Of a DNA stretch of 64,000 bases, positions 45,851 to 54,333 are shown one piece after another; the stretch's first letter is position 1; each line of letters begins with the position of its first letter. Where the stretch lies: positions 124,001 to 188,000 of the forward strand of contig JBBRWM010000004.1 in NCBI GenBank assembly GCA_038249195.1. Reading direction: 5' to 3'. The position numbers were made by a program, and so were the translations under genes. Source of the stretch: JAOUEA01 sp038249195. Lineage in GTDB: Bacteria > Actinomycetota > UBA4738 > HRBIN12. The notes below the pieces were generated by a model. The model saw only the letters and a program-made list of their open reading frames with translations, did no database searches and was not told where the DNA came from.

Positions 45851-46388
45851 TCAACCCGTCTCACTCATCACCTTGTACAGGTGCCAGCGGTCGGGCACGC
45901 CCTTCAGCCCGTGTTCACCGGGCGTCCTCGAACGCGAACCCACAACCTGCGACGAGATCCTTGACCGTGGACGACACGAGGGCCTCGGACGCAGCCGCAC
46001 GGTTCGATCTCATCCGTGATGTGCTCCTGATCCTTGTAAGGGAGGCGATCCTCGCCCGGGAGTTGCACGTACTCGGCGCCGAGGATGGGTTCGGCGAAGT
46101 AGCGGTTGTCGTTGGGCATGTCCCCGGCGCGATAAATGATCAGTCGTGGGAACGTGGATCGCCGGCAGGATGGCTCGGACGTCGTTTCCGCCAGCGAACT
46201 TGATCAGCCGGAGAACGGCCAGCGTCATGAGCAGGCGCTCTTTGAGGGATCTCCCACCCCTACTCGATGTGAGAGGACCACGGCTTGAGGTAGACCATGT
46301 CCACGGGTGCGTCGCCGACGACCTGGTGCGCGATGTGCACCCCGTCTACGGTCTTCGCGTACCGGGTCTCCGGGATCTCCTCCGGCAT
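45851..46388 (-). pseudogene. Decayed copy of the hydrolase-cyclase fusion gene
   Basis: Three collinear pieces of the intact neighbour remain in changing frames. At 46388 the start encodes PEEIPETRYAKTVDG and continues to VDMVYLKPWSSHIE, then stops. About 46030-46220 encodes the end of the hydrolase part (VRAILPAIHVPT and YFAEPILGAEYVQLPG). 45851-45960 encodes the last part of the cyclase (KGVPDRWHLYKVMSETG-like, then TGA). Most of the hydrolase core and cyclase catalytic region are deleted. At nucleotide level the 3' part still resembles 44380-44500 closely, so it arose by tandem duplication or loss of a near paralogue. Confidence 0.85.
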
Positions 46389-46445
46389 CCTGACCTTCCC
46401 CACCCACCCGGCGGCAAGGGCTGAGGCCCGCGACGCCGAGAAGTC

Positions 46446-46480
46446 CATCGGGTGGACGTCCTCGACCGACGACCGGAACC
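46446..46480 (+). repeat. Direct repeat copy 2
   Basis: CATCGGGTGGACGTCCTCGA followed by CGACGACCGGAACC; partner of 44301-44336. It lies about 60 bp upstream of the start of the decayed gene. Confidence 0.6.
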
Positions 46481-46538
46481 AGCACCTCAAGCCTGTCAGC
46501 CACGATGCCGATGTTCCGGTGGTCGGACGGGCATCGGC

Positions 46539-46568
46539 GCTCGCGTACGTAGCGCGACGTACGCAAGC
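46539..46568. repeat. Inverted repeat upstream of the Tad cluster
   Basis: GCGTACGT, six bases, ACGTACGC (46543-46564) is a perfect 8-bp inverted repeat, extended to 12 bp per arm with one mismatch. A second short hairpin, CGGGCG/CGCCCG, follows at 46589-46604. The 46389-46680 stretch has no gene; these may be an operator or a terminator before tadE. Confidence 0.5.
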
Positions 46569-46680
46569 TCAGGGAATCGCGGAATTCCCGGGCGGGATCG
46601 CCCGCCGTACGGTTTCGGCGGACGGGACGAGCGGACCATTTGGCCCGGCGTTCGGGCGGATGAGGACGGAGAGGACACCC

Positions 46681-47172
46681 ATGCACGAGCATCGCCGGCT
46701 CGCAGTGGCAGAGCGGAGGGGGCCATCGAAGGATCGTCGCGGCGCGGGCTCGCTCCGCGACGAGGGAGGCGCGGCGGCCGTCGAGTTCGCGATCGTGGCT
46801 TCTATCTTCTTCCTCCTGGTCTTCGGGATCATCGACTTCGGGTTCGGGTTCCACACCTGGAACGGGACCGCGAACGCGGCGCGCGAAGGGGCTCGGCGCG
46901 CCGCGGTCGACCCGGTCGTCGGCGACATCGTGGCCCGCACGACGCAGTCCGTCGACTACCTCGACCCGGCTCGCTTGACGGTCTCCGTCACCTGCAGCAG
47001 CGGTGGTGGCGCCTTCACCGGTTGCCCGGCCTCCTCGGGCTGGGTGGAAGGCGATCTGGTGCGCGTCACCGTGGACTATCGGTATCAGTACCTCACGCCC
47101 CTGGGGAGCATGGTCGGCCTCGGCGACGACCTGAACCTGCACTCGGTCTCGGAAGCACGGTACGAAGGGTGA
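46681..47172 (+). CDS. TadE-like pilus assembly protein
   Basis: 163 residues. After a charged N-terminus (about 1-30) comes the TadE-type pseudopilin segment GAAAVEFAIVASIFFLLVFGIIDFG, with Gly before a hydrophobic helix that starts with Glu at +5 after processing. The rest is a small periplasm-like domain with two Cys. TadE-like proteins are minor pilins or assembly factors of Tad/Flp pili. The stop overlaps the next start (GTGA). Confidence 0.88.
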   Translation: MHEHRRLAVAERRGPSKDRRGAGSLRDEGGAAAVEFAIVASIFFLLVFGIIDFGFGFHTWNGTANAAREGARRAAVDPVVGDIVARTTQSVDYLDPARLTVSVTCSSGGGAFTGCPASSGWVEGDLVRVTVDYRYQYLTPLGSMVGLGDDLNLHSVSEARYEG

Positions 47173-48554
47173 GGCGCCCGCTGGCGGTTCGTCGTGGCCG
47201 GTTCTCCGAAGAGGGGGGTGCGGTCGTCGTCCTGTTCGCGTTGCTCTTGACGGTCCTGTTCGCGGCGGTCGCGTTCGCCGTCGACCTCTCCCGTCTGTAT
47301 CACGAGCGCCAGGTGCTCCAGAACTCCGTGGACTTCGGCGCGCTGGCGGGCGCCCGCGAGCTGCCGGCGCAGGGATCGGTGCAGGGTTCGCTCGCCTCCG
47401 CCGAGGCGCTTCGCGTGACGCTCGACAACGCGCCGCAGCTGACGCCGGGGCAGGTCTCGATCAACTTCCGATGCATCGTGGGCGACCGCGACGACGACGG
47501 CGCTCCTGACCTCGAGGACGTGCCGTACGTGTGCGGGCCCACGACGGGGACGTGGGCGGCCGGTGACTGGCGCACGAAGCGTGGACGCTCGTCGCACGCC
47601 TGCGACCCGTTCGCCGGCGACAAGTGCAACACGATCCTGGTGTCGACCAGCAACGACGTCAACTACGCGTTCGCGCCCGTGATCGGGATCAACCAGGGGA
47701 ACACGGGAGCGGTGAGCGCCGCATCCTGCAACGGCTCGTGCGGCGCCGCGCCATCTCCGTTGGACGTGGTGATGGTGCTCGACCGCACCGGCAGCATGAC
47801 GGCCGCCGACATCGTCAACGTCAAGAACGCGGCACTCTCGATCCTGGGGTTCTACAACTCCGCGGAGCAATGGGTGGGTGTCGCCGCCCTCCCGTACGGA
47901 CTCGCGAACAAGTGCACCGTCAACGATCCTCAGAACTACCCGGACTCCAACTACTCGGATTGGCAGACGATACCGCTGAGCAAGAACTTCTCGAACCCCG
48001 ACGGGACCGTGAACATGGGGAGTCAGATCGTGCAGAGCATCAACTGCCTGCAGCGCGCCGGGAGCCCGCGCGTCAACGTGAACGGAACCAACTGGACGAA
48101 AGATGGCCATACCAACCTGGGCGATCCGCTCGACGCCGCCCGGGACATGCTCGCCCTCGAGGGGCGCGCGAGTGTCCCCGACGTGATCATCTTCGAGACG
48201 GACGGCCAGGCGAACCAGCCCCACGGCTACAACCCGTGCAACTACCTGAACAACAAGGCCAACATCGCGAAGGCCGCGGGCCAGACGATCTACACGATCG
48301 CCTACGGCCTGGACAGCCCGCCGGTGCGGTGCACGTACGACACGGGCGGGCCCTTCGTCAATGCCTACGCCACCGGAAACATCGCGGCGGCAGCCACCAG
48401 CTCGACGGATGACGTGCCCGGAGGCTGCGGGCCGAACGAGAACAAGGATGGAGACAACTACTTCTGCGTCCCGGGCAGCGCCGATCTCGAGCCTGTGTTC
48501 CGCCAAGTGGCGGAGGCCAGTGTCGGCAACGCTCGACTCGTAGATGACGTCTGA
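47169..48554 (+). CDS. TadG-like protein with von Willebrand factor A domain
   Basis: 461 residues from GTG 47169. It begins with a short cytoplasmic stretch and a membrane helix preceded by EEGGAVVVLFALLL (TadG-type), then the TadG segment VDLSRLYHERQVLQNSVDFGALAGAREL. Residues about 200-440 form a VWA domain with metal-site motif DRTGSM and the following FETDGQANQ. Probably an exported, membrane-anchored adhesin or pilus-assembly component. Several Cys in the external part suggest disulfides. Confidence 0.9.
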   Translation: MRRPLAVRRGRFSEEGGAVVVLFALLLTVLFAAVAFAVDLSRLYHERQVLQNSVDFGALAGARELPAQGSVQGSLASAEALRVTLDNAPQLTPGQVSINFRCIVGDRDDDGAPDLEDVPYVCGPTTGTWAAGDWRTKRGRSSHACDPFAGDKCNTILVSTSNDVNYAFAPVIGINQGNTGAVSAASCNGSCGAAPSPLDVVMVLDRTGSMTAADIVNVKNAALSILGFYNSAEQWVGVAALPYGLANKCTVNDPQNYPDSNYSDWQTIPLSKNFSNPDGTVNMGSQIVQSINCLQRAGSPRVNVNGTNWTKDGHTNLGDPLDAARDMLALEGRASVPDVIIFETDGQANQPHGYNPCNYLNNKANIAKAAGQTIYTIAYGLDSPPVRCTYDTGGPFVNAYATGNIAAAATSSTDDVPGGCGPNENKDGDNYFCVPGSADLEPVFRQVAEASVGNARLVDDV

Positions 48555-48581
48555 CATGTGCGTCGGAACAGGAGGACGGAA

Positions 48582-49286
48582 ATGAAGATGCGGAACCTCG
48601 CGCTGCCAGCGGCCTTGCTCTTGGCCGTCCTGGCGGCCGCTGCCATGCTGCTGTACACCACGACCGTGAAGCATGACGCCGCCACCGGCGGAAACACCAT
48701 CGCGGTCGTGGTGGCGACCCAGGATGTACGGGCCGGTACCCAACTCGATGGGCTCATCGACGACGGGACCCTGACCGTGCAGGAGATCCCCAAGAACTAC
48801 GTCGCCCCCGGGGCGATCACGTCGCTCGACGACCTGCGGGGCAAGACCAGCAGCCAGCCGATCGTGCGGGGCGAGCAAGTGCTGTCGAATCGCATCGCGG
48901 AGCTCGGCTCGACGCTCGGCGGCGGCCTCGGGATCCCGGATGGCTACACGGCGATCTCCGTGCAGCTGCCGACTCCTCAGGGCGTGGGCCAAGCTGTGCA
49001 CCGCGGCGATCACGTCCAGATCTTCGCCACCTTCCACGGGCTGGGCAACGGATCCGAGACCAAGACGGTGACGCTGATCCCCGACGTCGAGGTGCTCGAC
49101 GCCGTGGGGCAGGGGACCGATCAGGCCAAGAGCGACAACATCCTGTTCACGTTCGCGCTCAAGCCCCTGGATGCCGGGCGGTTGACCTTCGGCATCGATA
49201 ACGCGAGCGTGTGGCTGACCTTGCTGCCGCCGGACGCCAAGGGTCAGACCATCCCGCCGGTGACGCTCGGCAACGTTTCGAAGTAA
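48582..49286 (+). CDS. CpaB/RcpC-like pilus assembly protein (SAF domain)
   Basis: 234 residues from ATG 48582 with GGAGG upstream. Single N-terminal membrane span (LALPAALLLAVLAAAAMLLY), SAF domain (VVVATQDVRAGTQLDG, YVAPGAITSLDDLRGKTS) and a C-terminal RcpC/CpaB region (YTAISVQLPTPQGVGQAVHRGDHVQIF). In Tad systems CpaB is an inner-membrane-anchored assembly factor. No CpaF ATPase, TadB/C or prepilin peptidase gene is in this window, so the rest of the machine must be elsewhere. Confidence 0.9.
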   Translation: MKMRNLALPAALLLAVLAAAAMLLYTTTVKHDAATGGNTIAVVVATQDVRAGTQLDGLIDDGTLTVQEIPKNYVAPGAITSLDDLRGKTSSQPIVRGEQVLSNRIAELGSTLGGGLGIPDGYTAISVQLPTPQGVGQAVHRGDHVQIFATFHGLGNGSETKTVTLIPDVEVLDAVGQGTDQAKSDNILFTFALKPLDAGRLTFGIDNASVWLTLLPPDAKGQTIPPVTLGNVSK

Positions 49287-49306
49287 CGCACGACCCGCTC
49301 GAACCG

Positions 49307-49348
49307 CATCATCCGCGGACCTGCAGTCCTCCCAGGCCGCGGATGATG
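49307..49348. terminator. Perfect 12-bp inverted repeat between convergent genes
   Basis: CATCATCCGCGG at 49307-49318 and CCGCGGATGATG at 49337-49348, with an 18-nt loop. It lies 20 bp after cpaB and covers the last codons of the convergent P450 gene. No T-run follows, so it may be a two-way terminator or a transcript-stabilising hairpin. Confidence 0.5.
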
Positions 49349-50532
49349 TAGTTCGGCTTCCACGTCGGCGTCTCGACGAGTTCGAGCTCGGGCATCCTGC
49401 GCATCACCGTGCCGAACGACACCTCGAGCTCGAGGCGCGCCAACGGCGCGCCGAGGCAGAAATGGATCCCCGCTCCGAACGTCAGATGGGGGTTGGGCTC
49501 CCGGCCCAGGTCGAGGTGCTCCGGGCGCTCGAAGACGGCCGGGTCGCGGTTGGCCGAGCCGAAGACCAATCCCAGCTCCGCGCCCCGCGGTATCCTCCCG
49601 CCGTCCAGCTCCAGGTCCTCGAGCGCCCAGCGTTCGAACAGCTGCAGGGGCGTGTCCCACCGCATGAGCTCATCGACGGCGGTGGGGATCGAGGCCGGCT
49701 CGGCCCGCAGCCGAGCCAGTTGCTCGGGGTGACGCAAGAGCGCCCACCACCCGTTGCCCGTCATGTTGACGGTGGCTTCGTGACCGGCGTTCAGCAGCAA
49801 CACACACGTCCCGATCAACTCGTCCTCGCTGAGCCTGACCCCGTCATCCGCGACGAGGACGAGTTCGCTGATCAGGTCACCCGTGGGCAGCGCTCGCCGC
49901 TCCCGGGAGAGCGCGCGGAGGTACGCGGAGAACTCGGAACAGGCCCGGACGGCGATCCGCTCGTCATCGGCGATCGGCCGCAGCTCGTACATCCGGCAGA
50001 TGTCCGCCGACCACGGACGCAGGAGCCCCCGGTCTCGTTCGGGGACGCCCAGGAGCTCGGCGATCACGGCCACGGGCAACGGTTCCGCGAGGGAGGGCAC
50101 CAGGTCGAACGGACCTGCCCCCTGCACGCGGTCCACGAGGGCGTCCATCGTTCGTTGGATCGGCTCGCCCATCGAGGCGACCATCCGCGGCGTGAACGCC
50201 TTGGACATGAGCCGCCGCACGCGGGTGTGGACCGGAGGCTCCATGTCGAGGATGCCGTGCTCGATGAGGTGCCAGAAGGGCCCGAGCGATGGGTCGGGCG
50301 GCGTGCGTCCCATCTCCTCGTCGGTGGCAACGTGGCGGTAGGTTCGTCCCAGGCGCCGGTCCTGCAGCAACGCGGCGACGTCGCGATGCCGCGTGATGAG
50401 CCAATGGTCCGTCGCCTCGTCGTAGAGGACCGGATGCTCCTCCCGGAGCCTTCGGTAGACGGGGTAGGGATCGGCGATGAACCCGACATCGTCGGGCGCG
50501 AAGCCCAGCCCCCTCGCCGAAACGGTTCCCAC
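49309..50532 (-). CDS. Cytochrome P450
   Basis: 407 residues from GTG 50532. I-helix oxygen-binding motif AGHEAT, ExxR in ELMRWDTP, and heme-Cys loop FGAGIHFCLGAPLAR. Soluble, of usual bacterial P450 length, so needs separate ferredoxin and reductase, none of which is nearby. Substrate unknown. The start is chosen because TACCGT lies 7 nt upstream (leaderless); an in-frame GTG at 50541 overlaps that box. The sensor kinase gene ends 43 bp upstream on the same strand. Confidence 0.93.
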   Translation of the reverse strand: MGTVSARGLGFAPDDVGFIADPYPVYRRLREEHPVLYDEATDHWLITRHRDVAALLQDRRLGRTYRHVATDEEMGRTPPDPSLGPFWHLIEHGILDMEPPVHTRVRRLMSKAFTPRMVASMGEPIQRTMDALVDRVQGAGPFDLVPSLAEPLPVAVIAELLGVPERDRGLLRPWSADICRMYELRPIADDERIAVRACSEFSAYLRALSRERRALPTGDLISELVLVADDGVRLSEDELIGTCVLLLNAGHEATVNMTGNGWWALLRHPEQLARLRAEPASIPTAVDELMRWDTPLQLFERWALEDLELDGGRIPRGAELGLVFGSANRDPAVFERPEHLDLGREPNPHLTFGAGIHFCLGAPLARLELEVSFGTVMRRMPELELVETPTWKPNYIIRGLGGLQVRG

Positions 50533-50539
50533 ACGCCCC

Positions 50540-50545
50540 ACGGTA
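50540..50545 (-). promoter_or_regulatory. Putative -10 box, leaderless P450
   Basis: TACCGT on the minus strand, 7 nt before the GTG at 50532. Confidence 0.4.
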
Positions 50546-50575
50546 GCGGGACGGCGTGCGCTGGGACGCGCGTGA

Positions 50576-52762
50576 TCAGGGCTGGCCGGGCAAGAACACC
50601 GAGAACCGCGATCCTCCCTGCGGTCGGTCCTCCATCCAGGCCCTTCCCCCGTGGAGCTCGGCGAACCGAAGCACGAGCGACAACCCGACGCCGACACCGG
50701 GGGAGTGCTCCGCCGCGGACCCGGGCGCTTGGCGGAACGGCTCGAAGACGGCCTCGTGCAGGTCCGACGGAACACCAGGACCCTCGTCCTCGACCACGAT
50801 CAGCACGCCGCCCTCCTGGGCACGCGCGCGCACCCAGATCTTCGCCTCGGGCGGGGTATGGCGGATGGCGTTGGACAAGAGGTTCTCGAAGATGCGCTCT
50901 ACCTTGGCGCCGTCGAGCGACACCGTGATGGCCTCCACCTCCACCTCGATCTGATGCCCGGCGGGATTCTCGGTCTCCTCGACGCCGCGACGTACGAGCT
51001 GCGCGAGGTCCGTTGGACGCCGCTGAGGCGAGACGATCCCCCGCTGAAGGCGGTCGAGGTCGAGGAGGTCGGAGAGCAGGCGCTCGAGCTTGCGCGCGTT
51101 GGCGGCGATGCGATGGACCAGGTCGACCGCGTCTTCGCCTGAGAGGTCGAACTGTGCCTGTTCGAGCGTCAAGGCTGAGCCGAGGATCGACGTCAGCGGT
51201 GTCCTCAGGTCGTGCGACACGGCCTCGAGGAAGGTGTTCTTCATGTCGTCGAGGGCCCGGAGGCGCTGGGACGCTTCGCGCTCGCGCCGGAAGGCCTCCG
51301 AGTACTTGCGTTCGCTCTGTTGCAGGGCGTGTTCGGCCCGCTTGCGCTCGGTGACGTCCACCATGAGCCCACGCAGCTGACGCGGTCCCTGAGCCCCTCG
51401 CACGACGTGGAACATGTCGCGGATCCATACTGTGGAGCGGTCGGGCCGCTCGACGCGATACTCCACGCTCCCGTCCCGTCCCGCCTCGGCGGCGGCGTGG
51501 AGGGTCATCAGGGCCTCGGTCCGATCTGCCTCGGCGATGTGGTCTCCCCACGCGCGGCTGTCGGAGGGCCACGCGGCGGTCGAGCGGCCGAGCAGCTCGT
51601 CGACCCTTCCTCCCATGAACGTGAAGGCGCGCGAGGAAGCATCCGCCTCCCAGAACCCCGCGTCGAGCGTCTCGACGAGTTCGTGGAAGCGTTCCAGCTC
51701 GGAGATCCTTCGGGCGTTGCCGAGCGCGAGCGACGTGATGTCCGCCAGCCCGCGCGCCATCCGCAGCTCCGGTTCCCCGAACGGGGTGCTGCCCGGTCCG
51801 CTGACGAGCGCGAGCGCCCCGCGACCGTCCGGCTCCCACCGCAGCGGGGCGACCAGGACGTCGCCTGGTTCGTGCACGAAGTACAGGTCGTGGGGGATGT
51901 CCCGCACCATGACCTCGGGGATGACGAACGGCACCGTCTCACCGGAGAGGAACGCCGCCGCGATGTCGGCGGGAATCTCGGCGATCTCCGCGCGGGCGCG
52001 CGCTCGGCCCTCGCCGACCTCGTGCAGCCGTGCGAGCCGGAAGTCGCCGGTCTCCGCGTCCAACACGTACGCGCCGGCCGCTACGCACGGGACCAGGCCG
52101 TTCACGGACTCGACCGCCTCCTGGAGGATGTCGCCGACGGTGTGCTTGCCCGTCAGTGTCTGGGAAAGCCGCAGGAGCGAGGCAGCCGTTTCGGCCGCAT
52201 GACGGGCCGATTGGAAGAGCTTCGCGTTCTCGAAGGCCACCGCCGCGTGCGAGGCGAGCACCTCCAAGAGGCGCCGGTCCTCCTCGTCGAACTTCCCGAA
52301 TCCGAGGCTCGACAGGACGATCACGCCGATGACGGGCTCTCCGAGGCGCATGGGAACCAAGAGCATGGACTCGACGATGTCCTCGGTTCCTTCGATCTGG
52401 ATCGCGTATCCCACCTCTTGGGCGTTCGGCGTGAGGAGGGACTCGCCCGTCGCGGCGACGTGTCCCGTGAGACCTTCGCCCATCAGGGTGACGAGCTCCT
52501 CGAGGGTTTCTTCCTCGTAGTCCTTGAACAGCTCGCCGCGGAAGGCGATGGGCATCAGGGTCACGCCGTCGTCCTGGAGCAGGTAGACGCGGCAGTTGTG
52601 ATAGTCGATGAGCGTGCGGAGCTCGGCGGTGATCGCGGCGCCGATCTCTTCGACCGTCCCGAGCGCGTTGAGCTTTGCCGCCAGGCTGTGGAGCATGTTG
52701 AGCTGGGCCACGGATCGGATCCGGTCGGATCCCCGCTCGTGCTCGCCCAAGGCTTTCACCAT
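50576..52762 (-). CDS. GAF-GAF-PAS sensor histidine kinase (HisKA type)
   Basis: 728 residues from ATG 52762. No membrane span; two GAF domains (about 20-190 and 200-360), a PAS/PAC domain (about 365-490, ending in MVDVTERKRAEHALQ), HisKA with SHDLRTPLTSI, and HATPase_c with N-box NLLSNAIRHT, G1 DEGPGVP and G2 GVGVGLSL. A cytoplasmic sensor, different in class from the membrane kinases at the left end. The receiver-only regulator at 53744-54169 is a plausible partner. The same frame is open upstream to 53005, but that part lacks a domain match. Confidence 0.94.
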   Translation of the reverse strand: MVKALGEHERGSDRIRSVAQLNMLHSLAAKLNALGTVEEIGAAITAELRTLIDYHNCRVYLLQDDGVTLMPIAFRGELFKDYEEETLEELVTLMGEGLTGHVAATGESLLTPNAQEVGYAIQIEGTEDIVESMLLVPMRLGEPVIGVIVLSSLGFGKFDEEDRRLLEVLASHAAVAFENAKLFQSARHAAETAASLLRLSQTLTGKHTVGDILQEAVESVNGLVPCVAAGAYVLDAETGDFRLARLHEVGEGRARARAEIAEIPADIAAAFLSGETVPFVIPEVMVRDIPHDLYFVHEPGDVLVAPLRWEPDGRGALALVSGPGSTPFGEPELRMARGLADITSLALGNARRISELERFHELVETLDAGFWEADASSRAFTFMGGRVDELLGRSTAAWPSDSRAWGDHIAEADRTEALMTLHAAAEAGRDGSVEYRVERPDRSTVWIRDMFHVVRGAQGPRQLRGLMVDVTERKRAEHALQQSERKYSEAFRREREASQRLRALDDMKNTFLEAVSHDLRTPLTSILGSALTLEQAQFDLSGEDAVDLVHRIAANARKLERLLSDLLDLDRLQRGIVSPQRRPTDLAQLVRRGVEETENPAGHQIEVEVEAITVSLDGAKVERIFENLLSNAIRHTPPEAKIWVRARAQEGGVLIVVEDEGPGVPSDLHEAVFEPFRQAPGSAAEHSPGVGVGLSLVLRFAELHGGRAWMEDRPQGGSRFSVFLPGQP

Positions 52763-52886
52763 CGTCTCACCGTCGCCGCTTCCTCGTTGTGGCGATGCTC
52801 TCACAGGCAGCTGGCCTCCCCTGGAGGTGTCGGGAGCCCGCGCGGGGTGCTTGAACGGACCCCTCGCGGATGCGAGCCTCACAGAC

Positions 52887-53174
52887 ATGAGAACCTCCGG
52901 TGCCGAGCGGACCGCCTGCGCGCCCGGTCTCGCCGAGCGCGAGCGGCTCGTGCTGGACTTCGAGCGCCAGAGCTGGAAACTGACGGTGCCCAAGGAGCGT
53001 GCCATCCGCGAACGGTTCGGGTTCTCGGCGGCGCGTTACCACCAGTTGCTCAACCGGGTGATCGAGCACCCGGAGGCTCTCGCGTACGATCCGATGTTGG
53101 TACGTCGCCTGCGCCGCGTCCGGGAGGTGCGCCGCCGGCGCCGCGTCGCGGGTCAACTCGGCGTCCGCGTCTGA
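52887..53174 (+). CDS. DUF3263 protein, putative DNA-binding
   Basis: 95 residues. Helical, with FERQSWKLTVPKERAIRERFGFSAARYHQLLNR, which has the look of a helix-turn-helix, and a strongly basic tail. Matches the actinobacterial DUF3263 family, usually found next to a LytR_C gene as here. Function unknown. Divergent from the GAF-PAS kinase gene, with 124 bp between starts. Confidence 0.85.
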   Translation: MRTSGAERTACAPGLAERERLVLDFERQSWKLTVPKERAIRERFGFSAARYHQLLNRVIEHPEALAYDPMLVRRLRRVREVRRRRRVAGQLGVRV

Positions 53175-53191
53175 GCCCCATCACCCTGGGG

Positions 53192-53197
53192 TAGGAT
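53192..53197 (+). promoter_or_regulatory. Putative -10 box, leaderless LytR_C gene
   Basis: TAGGAT, 6 nt before the GTG at 53204. Confidence 0.45.
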
Positions 53198-53203
53198 TGG
53201 CCC

Positions 53204-53743
53204 GTGAACCTCGGCACCGCTCGGATCGTCGTCCTCGTTGCGCTCGTCGTGGCCGGCGTCGCCATCTTGGTCAACGGTTTCGGCGGTCAGAGCGTCGCCC
53301 TGCCGAACGCAGCGGCGCCCAGCGGGAGCCCCTCAGCGAGCGCAACGTCCCGGCCCTCGGGAGGTGCCACCAGCGACAGCCCCTCCACGGCGCCGCTCCC
53401 GGATCCCCAGCCCCCCGCCGATGTCACGGTGGCGGTGTTCAACGGTACCGCCACCACGGGCCTCGCGGCCCAGGGAGATCAGACGCTCACCGATGCCGGC
53501 TACGTCGCCGGTCAGGCTCCCGCGGACTCACCAGTCAAGCCCATCCCCAAGACCACCGTCTACTACCGCGGCGGACCCGATGCCGATCAGAACCAGGCCA
53601 ACGCCCAGGCCGTCGCCGCCGTCGTGTTCAAGGGCGCGCAGGTGGCGCAGCTCGGAACGGACTTCGACAACCCCGCCACGCTCAAGAAGGGCGTCCAGGT
53701 GGTCGTGGTGCTGGGTGAGGACTACGCGAAGAAGCACGGCTGA
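53204..53743 (+). CDS. LytR C-terminal domain protein (cell envelope)
   Basis: 179 residues from GTG 53204. One N-terminal membrane span (IVVLVALVVAGVAILVNGF), a Ser/Pro/Ala-rich linker, and a LytR_C domain starting VTVAVFNGTATTGLAAQ. These domains are found in LytR-CpsA-Psr cell wall ligases and as separate proteins in Actinobacteria. Probably binds or helps modify the cell wall. Its TGA and the stop of the opposite gene share the palindrome TGATCA with no spacer. Confidence 0.9.
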   Translation: MNLGTARIVVLVALVVAGVAILVNGFGGQSVALPNAAAPSGSPSASATSRPSGGATSDSPSTAPLPDPQPPADVTVAVFNGTATTGLAAQGDQTLTDAGYVAGQAPADSPVKPIPKTTVYYRGGPDADQNQANAQAVAAVVFKGAQVAQLGTDFDNPATLKKGVQVVVVLGEDYAKKHG

Positions 53744-54169
53744 TCAGACCGCGTCGCGCAACCCTCGAAGCATCCTCGCGCGCAGATCCGCGCGTTCGTC
53801 CAAGGTCATCGCCGTGATCCGATCGAGCGCGTTCAGCAGCTCCTCAGGCGGGAACGGCTTCAGCACGAACTCGGAGGCGCCGTCTTCCCAACAACGGATC
53901 CGGTCCTCGACCTGAGACTTGGCGGTCAAGATCACCACCGGGAGGTGACGCGTCGCCTCGTCTTCCTGCAGGGCCGCGAGGATCTGGTAACCGTTCACCC
54001 ACGGAAGCATGAGGTCGAGGACCACGATGTCCGGATGCTCCTCGCGCGCCATCATCAGTCCCCGGGCGCCTTCCTGCGCCTCGATCACCTCGTGGCCCGC
54101 ATGCTCCAGGTTCAGCTTGCAGAGCAGCAGGACGTCGGGTTCGTCGTCGATCACGAGCACGCGAGACAT
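53744..54169 (-). CDS. Single-domain response regulator (receiver only)
   Basis: 141 residues. Receiver: VLVIDDEPDVLLLC, phospho-acceptor Asp in IVVLDLMLPWVNGY, Thr in VVILTAKSQ and Lys in EFVLKPFPPEEL. No output domain. CheY/OmpR-like, different from the NarL-like receiver at 34433. A likely target of the HisKA-type kinase at 50576-52762. Confidence 0.92.
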   Translation of the reverse strand: MSRVLVIDDEPDVLLLCKLNLEHAGHEVIEAQEGARGLMMAREEHPDIVVLDLMLPWVNGYQILAALQEDEATRHLPVVILTAKSQVEDRIRCWEDGASEFVLKPFPPEELLNALDRITAMTLDERADLRARMLRGLRDAV

Positions 54170-54308
54170 CTACGTTTCCTTGACCTTCCCGTGCGGTGGT
54201 TACCGTTCCCCTGGTTTCCCATCGGCATCCACGTGCGTCGCTGACATACCCGGAACCGGGGAGCCGGGGCGGATGGCCTTCGTCGTTGACGGGAGATGGG
54301 ACCCCCCC

Positions 54309-54314
54309 TACGCT
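54309..54314 (+). promoter_or_regulatory. Putative -10 box of the Rrf2 gene
   Basis: TACGCT, 19 nt before the ATG; AAGGAGG at 54320-54326 is the ribosome site. Confidence 0.4.
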
Positions 54315-54333
54315 GCCTCAAGGAGGCGTCGGC

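Noticed and set aside
44218..46480. Genomic island integrated at tRNA-Thr
   Set aside because: No integrase, no copy of the tRNA 3' end at the far side, and only two cyclase-type genes inside. Kept only as a repeat observation.
51212..53194. Plus-strand open frame of 660 codons opposite the GAF-PAS kinase
   Set aside because: Shadow of a kinase with clear H-box and ATP motifs; only its last part overlaps the separate DUF3263 gene in another frame.
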